From: Hyphomicrobiaceae bacterium | GTDB lineage: Bacteria > Pseudomonadota > Alphaproteobacteria > Rhizobiales > Hyphomicrobiaceae | Assembly: GCA_008933705.1 (NCBI GenBank) | Contig: WBUN01000037.1 | Location: 1 to 47,366 of the forward strand | Direction: 5' to 3' | DNA: 47,366 nt | In this document: one piece after another, positions 9,494-16,865 of the stretch | How the letters are laid out: each line of letters starts with the position of its first letter | How positions within the stretch are numbered: position 1 is the first letter of the stretch | Program-made: the position numbers and the translations under genes | Notes under the pieces: generated by a model | What the model was told of the DNA's origin: nothing | The model's input: the letters and a program-made list of their open reading frames with translations, nothing else | The model's database searches: none

Positions 9494-9595
9494 CTACGGC
9501 GCGAGAGCCGCGGCCTGCTCGTGCCGCACGTAGACGCTCTCGGCTTCGAGCGCGTCTTCCGCCGCTACGGCTCTTGCTGCTGCACCGTCCGCCAT
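9494..9595 (-). CDS. Small ORF, 33 codons, with strong ribosome binding site
   Basis: ATG 9595 is preceded by AAGGAGGG at 6 bases, among the best Shine-Dalgarno sequences in the window. The frame stops at TAG 9494-9496. The peptide starts [20 protein letters not shown] and goes on with VYVRHEQAA; it is alanine- and glutamate-rich and would form a helix. There is no membrane segment. It sits between gntR and oxc in the same direction, 49 bases before the regulator's stop-side boundary and 49 bases ahead of oxc. It could be a genuine small protein, a leader peptide coupled to oxc, or a remnant of a longer gene. Family not recognised. Confidence 0.45.
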   Translation of the reverse strand: MADGAAARAVAAEDALEAESVYVRHEQAAALAP

Positions 9596-9644
9596 GGCCA
9601 ACCCTCCTTGTTCCCACCCTTGATGTTCGTCTTGTCGTTCTTGT

Positions 9645-10331
9645 TCAGTCGATTTCCACGAAGCGATCGACGTGGTCTCGCAATCGCAGCGTATGCTCGC
9701 GCACGAGCCGCTCGGCGCGCTCCGTATCGCGCGCCTCCAGCGCCGCCACGATCTCCTTGTGATCGACGATCGAGCGCTTGGCGCGATCCTGCTCGAAGAT
9801 CGTGCGCTGGCGGATGGCGCGCACGTGGAAGAACAGCTTGTCCGTCATCTCGGCGATGAGCTGGCACTTGCCGAGGTTGATGATGGCCTGGTGGAAGCGG
9901 ATGTTGGCATCGGAATACTCGCCCATCTGCCGCGCCACCTCGTCGGCCGAGAAGCTGTCGACCAGATCGTGCAGGTTGGCGAGCTCGGCATCGGACGCTT
10001 CCTTGGTGGCAAGCCGGGCAGCCATGCTCTCCAGTGCCGCCCACACCGTGATCATCTCGAGGATCTCGGCCTTGGTCTTGCGCACGATGAAGATGCCGCG
10101 CCTGGCGACGATGCGCACAAGTCCTTCCTGATCGAGCTGGGCCAACGCCTCGCGCAGCGGCGTGCGGCTGACCCCGAAGCGCTGCGACAGGTCGCGCTCA
10201 TCGAGCCGCAGCTCCGCCTCCTGGGCGTAGATGTTCATGTTCATGATCGCGGACTTCAGCGCCTCGTAGGCGCGCGCCTTGAGGCTCAGACCTTCGCCGA
10301 TCGGCGCGATGTGAAGCTGGGTGCCTGCCAC
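9645..10331 (-). CDS. GntR-family transcriptional regulator, FadR/FCD subfamily
   Basis: The 228-residue protein has an N-terminal winged helix (LKARAYEALKSAI, then LSQRFGVSRTPLREALAQLDQEGLV and RRGIFIVRKT) and a C-terminal all-helical FCD ligand domain. The latter includes IRFHQAIINLGKC and a closing DHKEIVAALEARDTERAERLVREH, where His and Asp/Asn side chains usually hold a metal and a carboxylate effector. GTG 10331 is proposed as start, with GGGAG upstream. The longer frame to 10436 would place a candidate operator inside the gene. A 10-base palindrome GGAGCGCTCC (10335-10344) overlaps the ribosome binding site. It is divergent from the tct genes and first in the oxc-frc run, so it is the probable local regulator with oxalate or a related carboxylate as effector (inference). 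Confidence 0.9.
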   Translation of the reverse strand: MAGTQLHIAPIGEGLSLKARAYEALKSAIMNMNIYAQEAELRLDERDLSQRFGVSRTPLREALAQLDQEGLVRIVARRGIFIVRKTKAEILEMITVWAALESMAARLATKEASDAELANLHDLVDSFSADEVARQMGEYSDANIRFHQAIINLGKCQLIAEMTDKLFFHVRAIRQRTIFEQDRAKRSIVDHKEIVAALEARDTERAERLVREHTLRLRDHVDRFVEID

Positions 10332-10394
10332 GTTGGAGCGCTCCCAATTCTGGAGTTTTCGTACCGCGCGACACGGCCCGCACGGCCTGGTTTC

Positions 10395-10404
10395 TGGTAT
10401 ACCA
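10395..10404. promoter_or_regulatory. Candidate GntR operator 1, TGGTATACCA
   Basis: A perfect 10-base palindrome 64 bases upstream of the proposed regulator start. FadR-subfamily regulators bind TGGT-Nx-ACCA sites, so this fits autoregulation and control of the oxc operon. The same palindrome recurs at 10499-10508. Confidence 0.7.
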
Positions 10405-10498
10405 TACACCACCATGACGGCAGCGCCAAGCACCAAGGATCAACAAATGTAAGCTGGATCGCAGTTTCCAGTATTGCGCTCGGCTCGCGTTTGGCACA

Positions 10499-10508
10499 TG
10501 GTATACCA
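10499..10508. promoter_or_regulatory. Candidate GntR operator 2, TGGTATACCA
   Basis: A second exact copy of the palindrome, centred 104 bases (about ten helical turns) from operator 1 and 92 bases upstream of the tctA start. It is flanked by GGCAC (10493-10497) and GTGCC (10512-10516), which extend the dyad slightly off-centre. Confidence 0.7.
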
Positions 10509-10591
10509 GACGTGCCGGGATGAAAGCCAGTCAACCTTGAAGGTTCCGGGGACCATCATCCCCACCGCGGCACGCAGGGAAACGACGGGAA

Positions 10592-10599
10592 GGTATACC
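10592..10599. promoter_or_regulatory. Candidate GntR operator 3, GGTATACC at the tctA start
   Basis: The palindrome core GGTATACC occurs a third time, directly between the tctA Shine-Dalgarno (GGGAAGG) and its GTG start, centred 92 bases from operator 2. A regulator bound here could block tct transcription. Confidence 0.55.
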
Positions 10600-12147
10600 G
10601 TGGACGAGATTACCTCGCTGATCGGCGGCTTCAAGGTCGCACTCTCCTGGTACAACCTGGCATTGATGATGGTCGGCATCCTGCTCGGCGTCATCATCGG
10701 CGTGCTGCCGGGTCTTGGCGGCGCCAACGGCGTGGCGATCCTGCTGCCACTGACGTTCACCATGCCGCCGACATCGGCGATCATCATGCTCTCCTGCATC
10801 TACTGGGGAGCGCTGTTCGGCGGCGCGATCACCTCGATCCTATTCAATATTCCCGGCGAGCCGTGGTCGGTGGCGACCACATTCGACGGGCATCCCATGG
10901 CGCAGAAGGGCCGCGCGGACGAAGCGCTGACGGCAGCCTTCACGTCCTCCTTCGTGGGCGCGCTCATCGCGGTGATGCTGATCACCTTCCTGGCGCCGCT
11001 GGTTGCCAAGTTTGCGCTGCAGTTCGGACCTGCGGAATTCTTCTCGGTCTACTTCCTGACGTTTGCGAGCTTCGTCGGTATGGGCAAGGGCTCGCCCTTC
11101 AAGGTGCTGGCGTCGATGTGCCTCGGCTTCGCGCTGGGCTCGGTGGGGCTCGACAAGGTGACGGGCACGCTGCGCATGACGTTCGGCCACGACGAGCTGC
11201 TGGTCGGCTTCGACTTCCTGATCGCGGTCATCGGCCTGTTCGGCATCGGCGAGATCCTGTCGTCGATGGAAAGCGGCCTGAAGTTCTCGGGCAGCCACGC
11301 CAAGATCCGGCTGGATGCCGTGCTGCAGACCTGGAAGAAGCTGCTTTCCTACTGGATCACCTCGATCCGCTCCTGCGTCATCGGCTGCTGGATGGGCATC
11401 ACGCCGGGCGGCGCGACGCCGGCGTCGTTCATGAGCTACGGCCTGGCCAAGCGCTTCTCCAAGAGCGGCGACAACTTCGGCAAAGGTGAGATCGAAGGTG
11501 TGGTGGCGCCGGAAACGGCGGCGCATGCCGCAGGCACGAGCGCACTGCTGCCCATGCTGACGCTCGGCATTCCAGGCTCACCGACCGCGGCCGTGCTGCT
11601 CGGCGGCCTGATGATATGGGGCCTGCAGCCGGGGCCGATGCTGTTCGTCGAGCAGAAGGACTTCGTGTGGGGCCTGATCGCCTCGATGTATCTCGGCAAT
11701 ATCGCAGGGCTCCTGGTGGTCCTCACCTGCGTTCCGCTTTTCGCGGCCATTCTGCGGGTGCCGTTCTCGATCATCGCCCCCGTCATCCTCGTCATCTGCG
11801 CCGTCGGCGCCTACACCGTGCACAACTCCATGTTCGACGTCTGGATGATGCTGGTCTTTGGTGTGATCGGCTACATTTTCCAGAAGCTCGGCTATCCGCT
11901 GCCGCCGCTCGTGCTCGCCATCGTGCTCGGCGACAAGGCTGAGGAAGCGTTCCGTCAGGCCATGCTCGGCTCGCAAGGAAATGTGTCCATCTTCTGGTCC
12001 AACTGGCTGGTCGGCTCGATCATGACGCTCGGCGTCGTCCTGCTGTTCTGGCCGCTGGTGACCTGGCTGGGACAGAAGCGCAAATCCAGGTCCGGAAATC
12101 TGGCCGCTGCCTCCGCTGGTGCGGCGGCGGTCGATCGGGACAAGTAG
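10600..12147 (+). CDS. tctA: Tripartite tricarboxylate transporter, large membrane subunit TctA
   Basis: This inner-membrane permease of the TTT family imports carboxylates with a periplasmic binding protein, driven by an ion gradient. The 515-residue length is typical and there are about ten to twelve hydrophobic segments. The TctA signatures are present: LLGVIIGVLPGLGGANGVAILLP near the N-terminus, IYWGALFGGAITSILFNIPGEP, and the mirrored PGGATPASFMSYGLAKRFSK and LTLGIPGSPTAAVLLGG in the second half. GTG 10600 was chosen: GGGAAGG lies 6 bases upstream and the protein then begins like other TctA proteins (DEITSLIGGFKVAL). The frame upstream to 10474 would run through operator 2. It is followed by tctC after 40 bases. 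Substrate is not readable from sequence; the oxalate genes next door make oxalate or a related acid likely. Confidence 0.93.
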   Translation: MDEITSLIGGFKVALSWYNLALMMVGILLGVIIGVLPGLGGANGVAILLPLTFTMPPTSAIIMLSCIYWGALFGGAITSILFNIPGEPWSVATTFDGHPMAQKGRADEALTAAFTSSFVGALIAVMLITFLAPLVAKFALQFGPAEFFSVYFLTFASFVGMGKGSPFKVLASMCLGFALGSVGLDKVTGTLRMTFGHDELLVGFDFLIAVIGLFGIGEILSSMESGLKFSGSHAKIRLDAVLQTWKKLLSYWITSIRSCVIGCWMGITPGGATPASFMSYGLAKRFSKSGDNFGKGEIEGVVAPETAAHAAGTSALLPMLTLGIPGSPTAAVLLGGLMIWGLQPGPMLFVEQKDFVWGLIASMYLGNIAGLLVVLTCVPLFAAILRVPFSIIAPVILVICAVGAYTVHNSMFDVWMMLVFGVIGYIFQKLGYPLPPLVLAIVLGDKAEEAFRQAMLGSQGNVSIFWSNWLVGSIMTLGVVLLFWPLVTWLGQKRKSRSGNLAAASAGAAAVDRDK

Positions 12148-12187
12148 CCAGAATCAACACCAGCAAGGCTCTAAGGAGGAGGAAACC

Positions 12188-13213
12188 ATGGTGCGAGCAT
12201 TGCAATCGACGGCTCGGGCAGGCATCGGGGTGGCCATGATCGCCGCCGGCGCCGCGCTGCTTCCAGCCGCGGCGCAGGCGTGGGAGCCGACCAAGCCGGT
12301 GCAGTTCATCATCCCCGCCGGCACCGGCGGCGGCGCCGACCAGATGGCGCGCTTCATCCAGGGTGTGGTCGCCAAGAACAACCTGATGAAGCAGCCGATC
12401 ATCACGGTCAACAAGGGCGGCGGCGCCGGTGCCGAAGGCTTCCTCGAGGTCAAGAAGGCGAGCGGCGACGCCCACACCATCATCATCACGCTGTCCAACC
12501 TGTTCACAACCCCGCTCGGCACCGGCGTGCCGTTTAGCTGGAAGGACCTCACCCCGGTCGCCATGCTGGCGCTCGACCAGTTCGTCCTGTGGGTGCCGGC
12601 CGACACGCCCTACAAGACGGCGAAGGAGTACATCGACGCGGTCAAGGCCGGCGATGACAAGTCGTTCAAGATGGGCGGCACCGGCTCCAAGCAGGAGGAC
12701 CAGATCATCACGGTGGCGCTGGAGAAGCTGACCGCGCCCAAGAAGTTCACCTACGTGCCCTACGGCGGCGGCGGCACGGTGGCAACGCAGCTCGTCGGCA
12801 AGCACGTCAACTCGAGCGTGAACAACCCGATCGAGGCGGTGTCGCAGTGGAAGGCGGGCGCGCTGCGGCCGCTGTGCATCTTCGACTCCAAGCGCAGCAT
12901 CTACACCGCCAAGGTGACGGCCACAATGGCATGGTCCGACATCCCGACCTGCAAGGAGTCGGGCGTCAACACCGAGTACCAGATGCTGCGCGGCATCTTC
13001 ATGGCGCCCGGCGTGAAGCCGGACCAGGTCGCCTTCTACGTCGACCTGTTCAAGAAGGTGATGGCCACCGCCGACTGGAAGACGTTCATGGAGCAGGGCG
13101 CCTTCAACCAGACCTTCATGTCCGGCGACCAGTACAAGACCTGGGTGGCCGCCGCCGACAAGCTGCACTACGACCTGATGAAGGAAGCCGGCTTCCTGGC
13201 GCCCGGAAAATAA
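12188..13213 (+). CDS. tctC: Tripartite tricarboxylate transporter, periplasmic binding protein TctC
   Basis: The 341-residue protein has a clear signal peptide (MVRALQSTARAGIGVAMIAA, cleavage near AAAQA/WEP) and the Bug/TctC fold. VQFIIPAGTGGGADQMARFI is the usual PF03401 opening, followed by ITVNKGGGAGAEGF, the substrate-proximal loop FTYVPYGGGGTVATQLVG, and NNPIEAVSQWKAGALRPL. It captures the carboxylate in the periplasm and hands it to TctAB. The start ATG 12188 has an excellent AGGAGGAGG 5-6 bases upstream. It lies between tctA and tctB, an order (A-C-B) that differs from the common C-B-A. The strong ribosome binding site fits the usual need for excess binding protein. Confidence 0.93.
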   Translation: MVRALQSTARAGIGVAMIAAGAALLPAAAQAWEPTKPVQFIIPAGTGGGADQMARFIQGVVAKNNLMKQPIITVNKGGGAGAEGFLEVKKASGDAHTIIITLSNLFTTPLGTGVPFSWKDLTPVAMLALDQFVLWVPADTPYKTAKEYIDAVKAGDDKSFKMGGTGSKQEDQIITVALEKLTAPKKFTYVPYGGGGTVATQLVGKHVNSSVNNPIEAVSQWKAGALRPLCIFDSKRSIYTAKVTATMAWSDIPTCKESGVNTEYQMLRGIFMAPGVKPDQVAFYVDLFKKVMATADWKTFMEQGAFNQTFMSGDQYKTWVAAADKLHYDLMKEAGFLAPGK

Positions 13214-13284
13214 CGCGCTCGGCCGGGGCCGCGTGCCGGCCCCGGCTCTCAACCTGCATGCATCCCAGCTGAGGCAGAGCCAAC

Positions 13285-13797
13285 ATGCACAAAGACGAAA
13301 GCGCCGACGAAGGCAGGTCCCTGTTGTCGAACCGTACCGCTGAAGTTGTGGTGGCGCTGCTGCTTCTGGGCGTATGCACCATCGTGATCTTCGACAGCAC
13401 GCGCCTCGGCTTCCATTGGCGCGAGGGAGAAGGGCCCGCGCCCGGCTACTTCCCGTTCTATATTGCCGTCGTCCTCGGCATCTCCAGCCTCATCAACTTG
13501 TTGAGTGCGCTGCGTGGCGTCGGCGGTGGCGAGACCTTCGTGGCGATGCGCCCGTTCGGCCGCGTGCTGGCGGTGCTGATCCCGAGCATCGTCTTCGTCG
13601 GCCTGATCCAGTACATCGGCATCTACCTGGCCGCCGCCACGTTCATACTGCTGTTCATGGTGGTGATCGGACGTGAGAACCCGCTGAAGGCGCTGGCCAT
13701 CGGCGTGGCCGTTCCGCTTGCGCTGTTCTTCATGTTCGAGAAGTGGTTCCTGGTGCCCTTGCCGAAGGGACCGGTGGAAGCCTGGCTGGGCTTCTGA
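13285..13797 (+). CDS. tctB: Tripartite tricarboxylate transporter, small membrane subunit TctB
   Basis: The 170-residue protein has four hydrophobic segments (about residues 22-37, 56-75, 92-110 and 112-150), with the TctB-typical GFHWREGEGPAPGYFPFYIAV between the first two. It is the small permease subunit that works with TctA in the inner membrane. ATG 13285 is preceded by GAGG within a CAGCTGAGGCAGAGCC context. A 71-base gap separates it from tctC. It ends the tct operon; a strong hairpin follows at 13944-13969. Confidence 0.9.
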   Translation: MHKDESADEGRSLLSNRTAEVVVALLLLGVCTIVIFDSTRLGFHWREGEGPAPGYFPFYIAVVLGISSLINLLSALRGVGGGETFVAMRPFGRVLAVLIPSIVFVGLIQYIGIYLAAATFILLFMVVIGRENPLKALAIGVAVPLALFFMFEKWFLVPLPKGPVEAWLGF

Positions 13798-13943
13798 GCA
13801 CGCACGGCGCAACGCCGAAGCCAAGACAATTCCGCTGGGTCACGTGTCCGGGGGTCAAACCCTATGGGCAGGGCTGCCGTCGTGGACCAACCGTCCTGGA
13901 GGGTCTGGCCCCGCACGCCCGTGCGTAGCGCACCCCCAAAGCG

Positions 13944-13969
13944 AAACAGCGGCGTGGCAGCCGCTGTTT
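13944..13969. terminator. Bidirectional terminator-like hairpin between tctB and terC
   Basis: AAACAGCGGC (13944-13953) and GCCGCTGTTT (13960-13969) form a perfect 10-base stem around a 6-base loop, with A/T runs at the base on both sides. It lies between two convergent genes and would end both transcripts. Confidence 0.7.
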
Positions 13970-14001
13970 GCATTGTTCGTCTCGTCCGTCCGGTTGCCGC
14001 C

Positions 14002-14790
14002 CTATTCGGCCGGGGTCTTTTGTTCCCCGGCTTCCGCGTGCGCGCGTTCGTGCCATTTCATGAGGATCCAGCCGCCCACCAGCACGATGGCGGTGCAGAG
14101 TATCTGCATGGTGTATTCGGTGGCCTTGTGGCTCAACCCGTAGCCGGCGCCGAGCGCGTCGAAGAACGGCCTGCTGACGGTGTCTTCCATCACCAGCTCG
14201 CCGGCAATCCACCCGAGCAGCGCCGCGCCGGCCCACACCAGAATGGGGAAGCGGGTAAGCAAAGCCATGATCAGCGTGGCACCTGCCACGATGAGCGGGA
14301 TCGAAACCACCAGGCCGAAGACGATCAGCCAGGGATGCCCCTTGGCGGCGGCCGCGATGGCCAGCACATTGTCCAGGCTCATGACGATATCGGCGATGGC
14401 GACAGTCTTCACCGCACCCCACAGATTGTCCGAGCTTTCGATGCTTTCCTCGTCCGCCTCTTCCTGCACGAGCAGCTTGATGGCGATGTAGAGAAGCAGG
14501 ATGCCGCCGACCAGACGCAGCCACGGCAGGTCGAGCACGTATTGAAGGATGATGGTGAAGAACACGCGCAGGAGAACCGCCGCGCCCGCGCCCAGAATGA
14601 TGCCCCACATGCGCTGGCGCCGTGGCAGGGCGCGGCAGGCGAGCGCGATGACGACGGCGTTGTCGCCGGAAAGGAGGATGTTGATCCAGATGATCTTGAG
14701 TATCTGGATGCCCATCGGCCCATAGTCGCCAAGACCGGCACTGATCACCCCAACATATTGGTCGACCAACTCGGCGAACCCGACCAGCAT
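14002..14790 (-). CDS. TerC/YjbE-family integral membrane protein
   Basis: The 262-residue protein has about seven membrane segments and the two TerC repeat motifs: ILLSGDNAVVIALACRALP in the first half and DIVMSLDNVLAIAAAAKGHP in the second, each with the Asp-Asn pair expected to bind metal. TerC family members act in metal export, especially manganese, and in support of secreted metalloproteins. ATG 14790 has AGGAGG 8 bases upstream. It carries an acidic cytoplasmic loop (QEEADEESIESSD). A 7-base-pair hairpin is present in its leader (14826-14847). It lies between tct and formate dehydrogenase genes but in the opposite direction, so a shared function is not implied. Confidence 0.88.
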   Translation of the reverse strand: MLVGFAELVDQYVGVISAGLGDYGPMGIQILKIIWINILLSGDNAVVIALACRALPRRQRMWGIILGAGAAVLLRVFFTIILQYVLDLPWLRLVGGILLLYIAIKLLVQEEADEESIESSDNLWGAVKTVAIADIVMSLDNVLAIAAAAKGHPWLIVFGLVVSIPLIVAGATLIMALLTRFPILVWAGAALLGWIAGELVMEDTVSRPFFDALGAGYGLSHKATEYTMQILCTAIVLVGGWILMKWHERAHAEAGEQKTPAE

Positions 14791-14825
14791 CAAAGCAACC
14801 TCCTGTCCCGTTTCATCCCGCGATG

Positions 14826-14847
14826 GTGCGGCTCTTCAAGGCCGCAC
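14826..14847 (-). promoter_or_regulatory. Hairpin in the terC leader
   Basis: A perfect 7-base-pair stem (14826-14832 with 14841-14847) with an 8-base loop lies 36 bases upstream of the terC start, in its untranslated leader. It could be a regulatory RNA structure or a chance pairing. It does not resemble the yybP-ykoY manganese riboswitch. Confidence 0.25.
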
Positions 14848-15053
14848 GCTTATAGTGGCAGGCAACCCTTCGTGTATATGGCGCACGTTGCACGCGCGCG
14901 CCAAGCTGCTTGTCGAGCGCAAATTCTCGCTATGGCTCCCGGAACGGCAAGCAGTACCGGGCGATTGCCCCTCATGCTAGCGTCCCAATCCGCTTCCAAG
15001 TCATCTACACCCGGGCCCATCCGTCGTGCTGTCCTCGACACCCTGCCAAGTTA

Positions 15054-15070
15054 TGGCATATGGTATGCCA
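15054..15070. promoter_or_regulatory. Candidate GntR operator upstream of formate dehydrogenase
   Basis: TGGCATA and TATGCCA form a perfect 7-base inverted repeat around TGG. The right part, TGGTATGCCA (15061-15070), differs at one base from the TGGTATACCA sites near gntR. A half site ATACCAGAC at 15107-15115, shared with operator 2, lies about 40 bases downstream. The position, 74 bases before the fdsB start, suits a promoter-proximal operator. Confidence 0.55.
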
Positions 15071-15143
15071 GAGCGCCACTACCGGTTGGTGCTGACTTGC
15101 CGATGCATACCAGACCGAGATCAGTCCATTCAGGCATTCAGGC

Positions 15144-16865
15144 ATGAACGACATGGCAAGAACCAGTGACAGCGCCCGCAGCGATGGGGGCCGGGCCATC
15201 CACCCAGGCTCGGGCAGGCGCAAGGCGCCACTGTTTCCCAAGGGCCGCGTGCTGCGGGCGGGCGAACGGGAGGCGGTCAGGGCGATCCTGGGCGAAGGCC
15301 CCCGCGAGCGGGCTCTCCTCATCGAATACCTGCACCTGATCCAGGACCGCGAGGGCTGCCTGCCCGAGGGCCACCTGCACGCGCTCGCCGAAGAGCTGAA
15401 GATCCCGATGGCGGAGGTGTACGAGGTCGCCACGTTCTACGCGCATTTCGACGTGGTGGCAGAGGGCGAGCCCCGTCCGGAGAAGATCACCATCCGTGTC
15501 TGCGACAGCCTGAGCTGCATGCTGGCCGGCGCCGACACGCTGGTGCGCGCGTTGCAGAGCGAGCCGATGGCGGGCGTGCGCGTGGTGCGTGCGCCTTGCA
15601 TCGGCTCGTGCCATACGGCGCCTGCGGTGGAGGTGGGTCATCACCACCTCGACCATGCGACTCCGGCCAAGGTGAAGGCCATGGCGCTGAAGGGCGAGGT
15701 GCATCCCGAGATGCCGCCCTACCAGGATTTCGATGCCTACGTGAAGGCGGGCGGCTATGGCATTCTGCGCTCGTGCCTGTCGGGCGCGCGCAAGGTCGAG
15801 GATGTGATCGCGGCGCTGTCCGACGGCGGCCTGCGGGGGCTCGGCGGCGCCGGCTTCCCGACGGGGCGCAAGTGGAGCCTCGTGCGGGCGGAGAAAGGCC
15901 CGCGGCTGATGGCCGTCAACGGCGACGAGGGCGAGCCCGGGACGTTCAAGGATCGCATCTACCTCGAGAAGGAGCCGCACAGGTTCCTGGAAGGCATGCT
16001 GATCGCGGCTTGGGCCGTGGAGGCCGAGCAGGCCTTCATCTACATGCGCGACGAGTATCCGGCGATCCTGAAGATACTGAAGTCCGAGATCGCCAAGCTC
16101 GAAGCGGCAGGGCTTATCAAACACACCAAAGTGCACGTCCGCCGCGGCGCCGGCGCCTACATCTGCGGCGAGGAGAGCGCCATGATCGAGTCGATCGAGG
16201 GCAAACGCGGCTATCCGCGCCACCGGCCGCCCTACGTGGCGCAGGTCGGCCTGTTCGGCCGGCCGACGCTCGTCAACAACATCGAGACGCTCTACTGGGT
16301 GCCGGCCATTCTGGAGAAGGGTGCGGCATGGTTCGCAGGCCAGGGCAAGAACGGCGCCAAGGGCTTGCGGTCCTATTCGGTGTCGGGCCGGGTAAAGAAG
16401 CCGGGGATGGTGCTGACGGCGGCCGGCTCGACCGCCCGCGATCTGATCGAGCTGTGCGGCGGCATGCTCGACGGCCATCACTTCAAAGGCTACCTGCCGG
16501 GCGGCGCCTCGGGCGGCATCCTGCCGGCGCACATGGCCGACATCCCGCTCGACTTCGGCCGCCTCGAGCAGCACGGCTGCTTCGTCGGCAGCCATGCGGT
16601 GGTGATCCTGTCGCACAAGGACGACATGAAGGCGGTGGCGCTCAATCTGATGCGCTTCTTCGAGGACGAGAGCTGCGGGCAGTGCACGCCCTGCCGCACC
16701 GGCACGGAGAAGGCGGCAAAGCTGATGCAGTCGCAGCGATGGGATGCGGATCTGCTGGCCGACCTGGCGCAGGTGATGGGCGACGCCTCCATCTGCGGCC
16801 TTGGACAGGCGGCGCCAAACCCGCTCAAATGCGTCTTCAAGTATTTTCCGGAGGATCTGAGATGA
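15144..16865 (+). CDS. fdsB: NAD-dependent formate dehydrogenase, fused beta subunit (NuoE-NuoF type)
   Basis: The 573-residue protein joins a NuoE-like thioredoxin-fold [2Fe-2S] domain (about 40-195; Cys120, Cys125, Cys152, Cys156) to a NuoF-like flavoprotein domain. The latter shows the FMN/NADH region GLRGLGGAGFPTGRKW, GDEGEPGTFKDR, GAGAYICGEESAMIES, and the [4Fe-4S] motif SCGQCTPCRTG with a distal Cys in ICGLGQ. It takes electrons from the formate-oxidising alpha subunit and reduces NAD+. The same fusion is known in FDH1 of Methylobacterium, whereas Rhodobacter/Cupriavidus FDH has separate FdsG and FdsB. The Shine-Dalgarno before ATG 15144 is weak, and ATG 15153 is an alternative. The stop overlaps the next start by 4 bases (ATGA), so the next gene is coupled. 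Confidence 0.94.
   Translation: MNDMARTSDSARSDGGRAIHPGSGRRKAPLFPKGRVLRAGEREAVRAILGEGPRERALLIEYLHLIQDREGCLPEGHLHALAEELKIPMAEVYEVATFYAHFDVVAEGEPRPEKITIRVCDSLSCMLAGADTLVRALQSEPMAGVRVVRAPCIGSCHTAPAVEVGHHHLDHATPAKVKAMALKGEVHPEMPPYQDFDAYVKAGGYGILRSCLSGARKVEDVIAALSDGGLRGLGGAGFPTGRKWSLVRAEKGPRLMAVNGDEGEPGTFKDRIYLEKEPHRFLEGMLIAAWAVEAEQAFIYMRDEYPAILKILKSEIAKLEAAGLIKHTKVHVRRGAGAYICGEESAMIESIEGKRGYPRHRPPYVAQVGLFGRPTLVNNIETLYWVPAILEKGAAWFAGQGKNGAKGLRSYSVSGRVKKPGMVLTAAGSTARDLIELCGGMLDGHHFKGYLPGGASGGILPAHMADIPLDFGRLEQHGCFVGSHAVVILSHKDDMKAVALNLMRFFEDESCGQCTPCRTGTEKAAKLMQSQRWDADLLADLAQVMGDASICGLGQAAPNPLKCVFKYFPEDLR

Larger units (their letters stand above)
14791..15143. other. Divergent regulatory region between terC and the formate dehydrogenase operon
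   Basis: This 353-base non-coding region holds the promoters of terC (minus) and fdsB (plus). Seen in it are the terC leader hairpin GTGCGGC/GCCGCAC (14826-14847), a near-match to an EcfG promoter (GGAAC at 14941-14945, 16 bases, then CGAT instead of CGTT), the GntR-like palindrome at 15054-15070 and a half site at 15103-15112. Confidence 0.5.

Noticed and set aside
10335-10344. Palindrome GGAGCGCTCC at the gntR ribosome binding site as a further operator
   Set aside because: It does not match the TGGTATACCA pattern and overlaps the Shine-Dalgarno sequence, which explains part of it.
14941-14965. EcfG-like promoter GGAAC-N16-CGAT before the FDH operon
   Set aside because: The -10 box differs from CGTT at one position in a four-base motif, so chance occurrence is likely.
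13864-15147. 427-codon plus-strand frame through terC
   Set aside because: It runs opposite the TerC-family gene, which has clear motifs and a good ribosome binding site.
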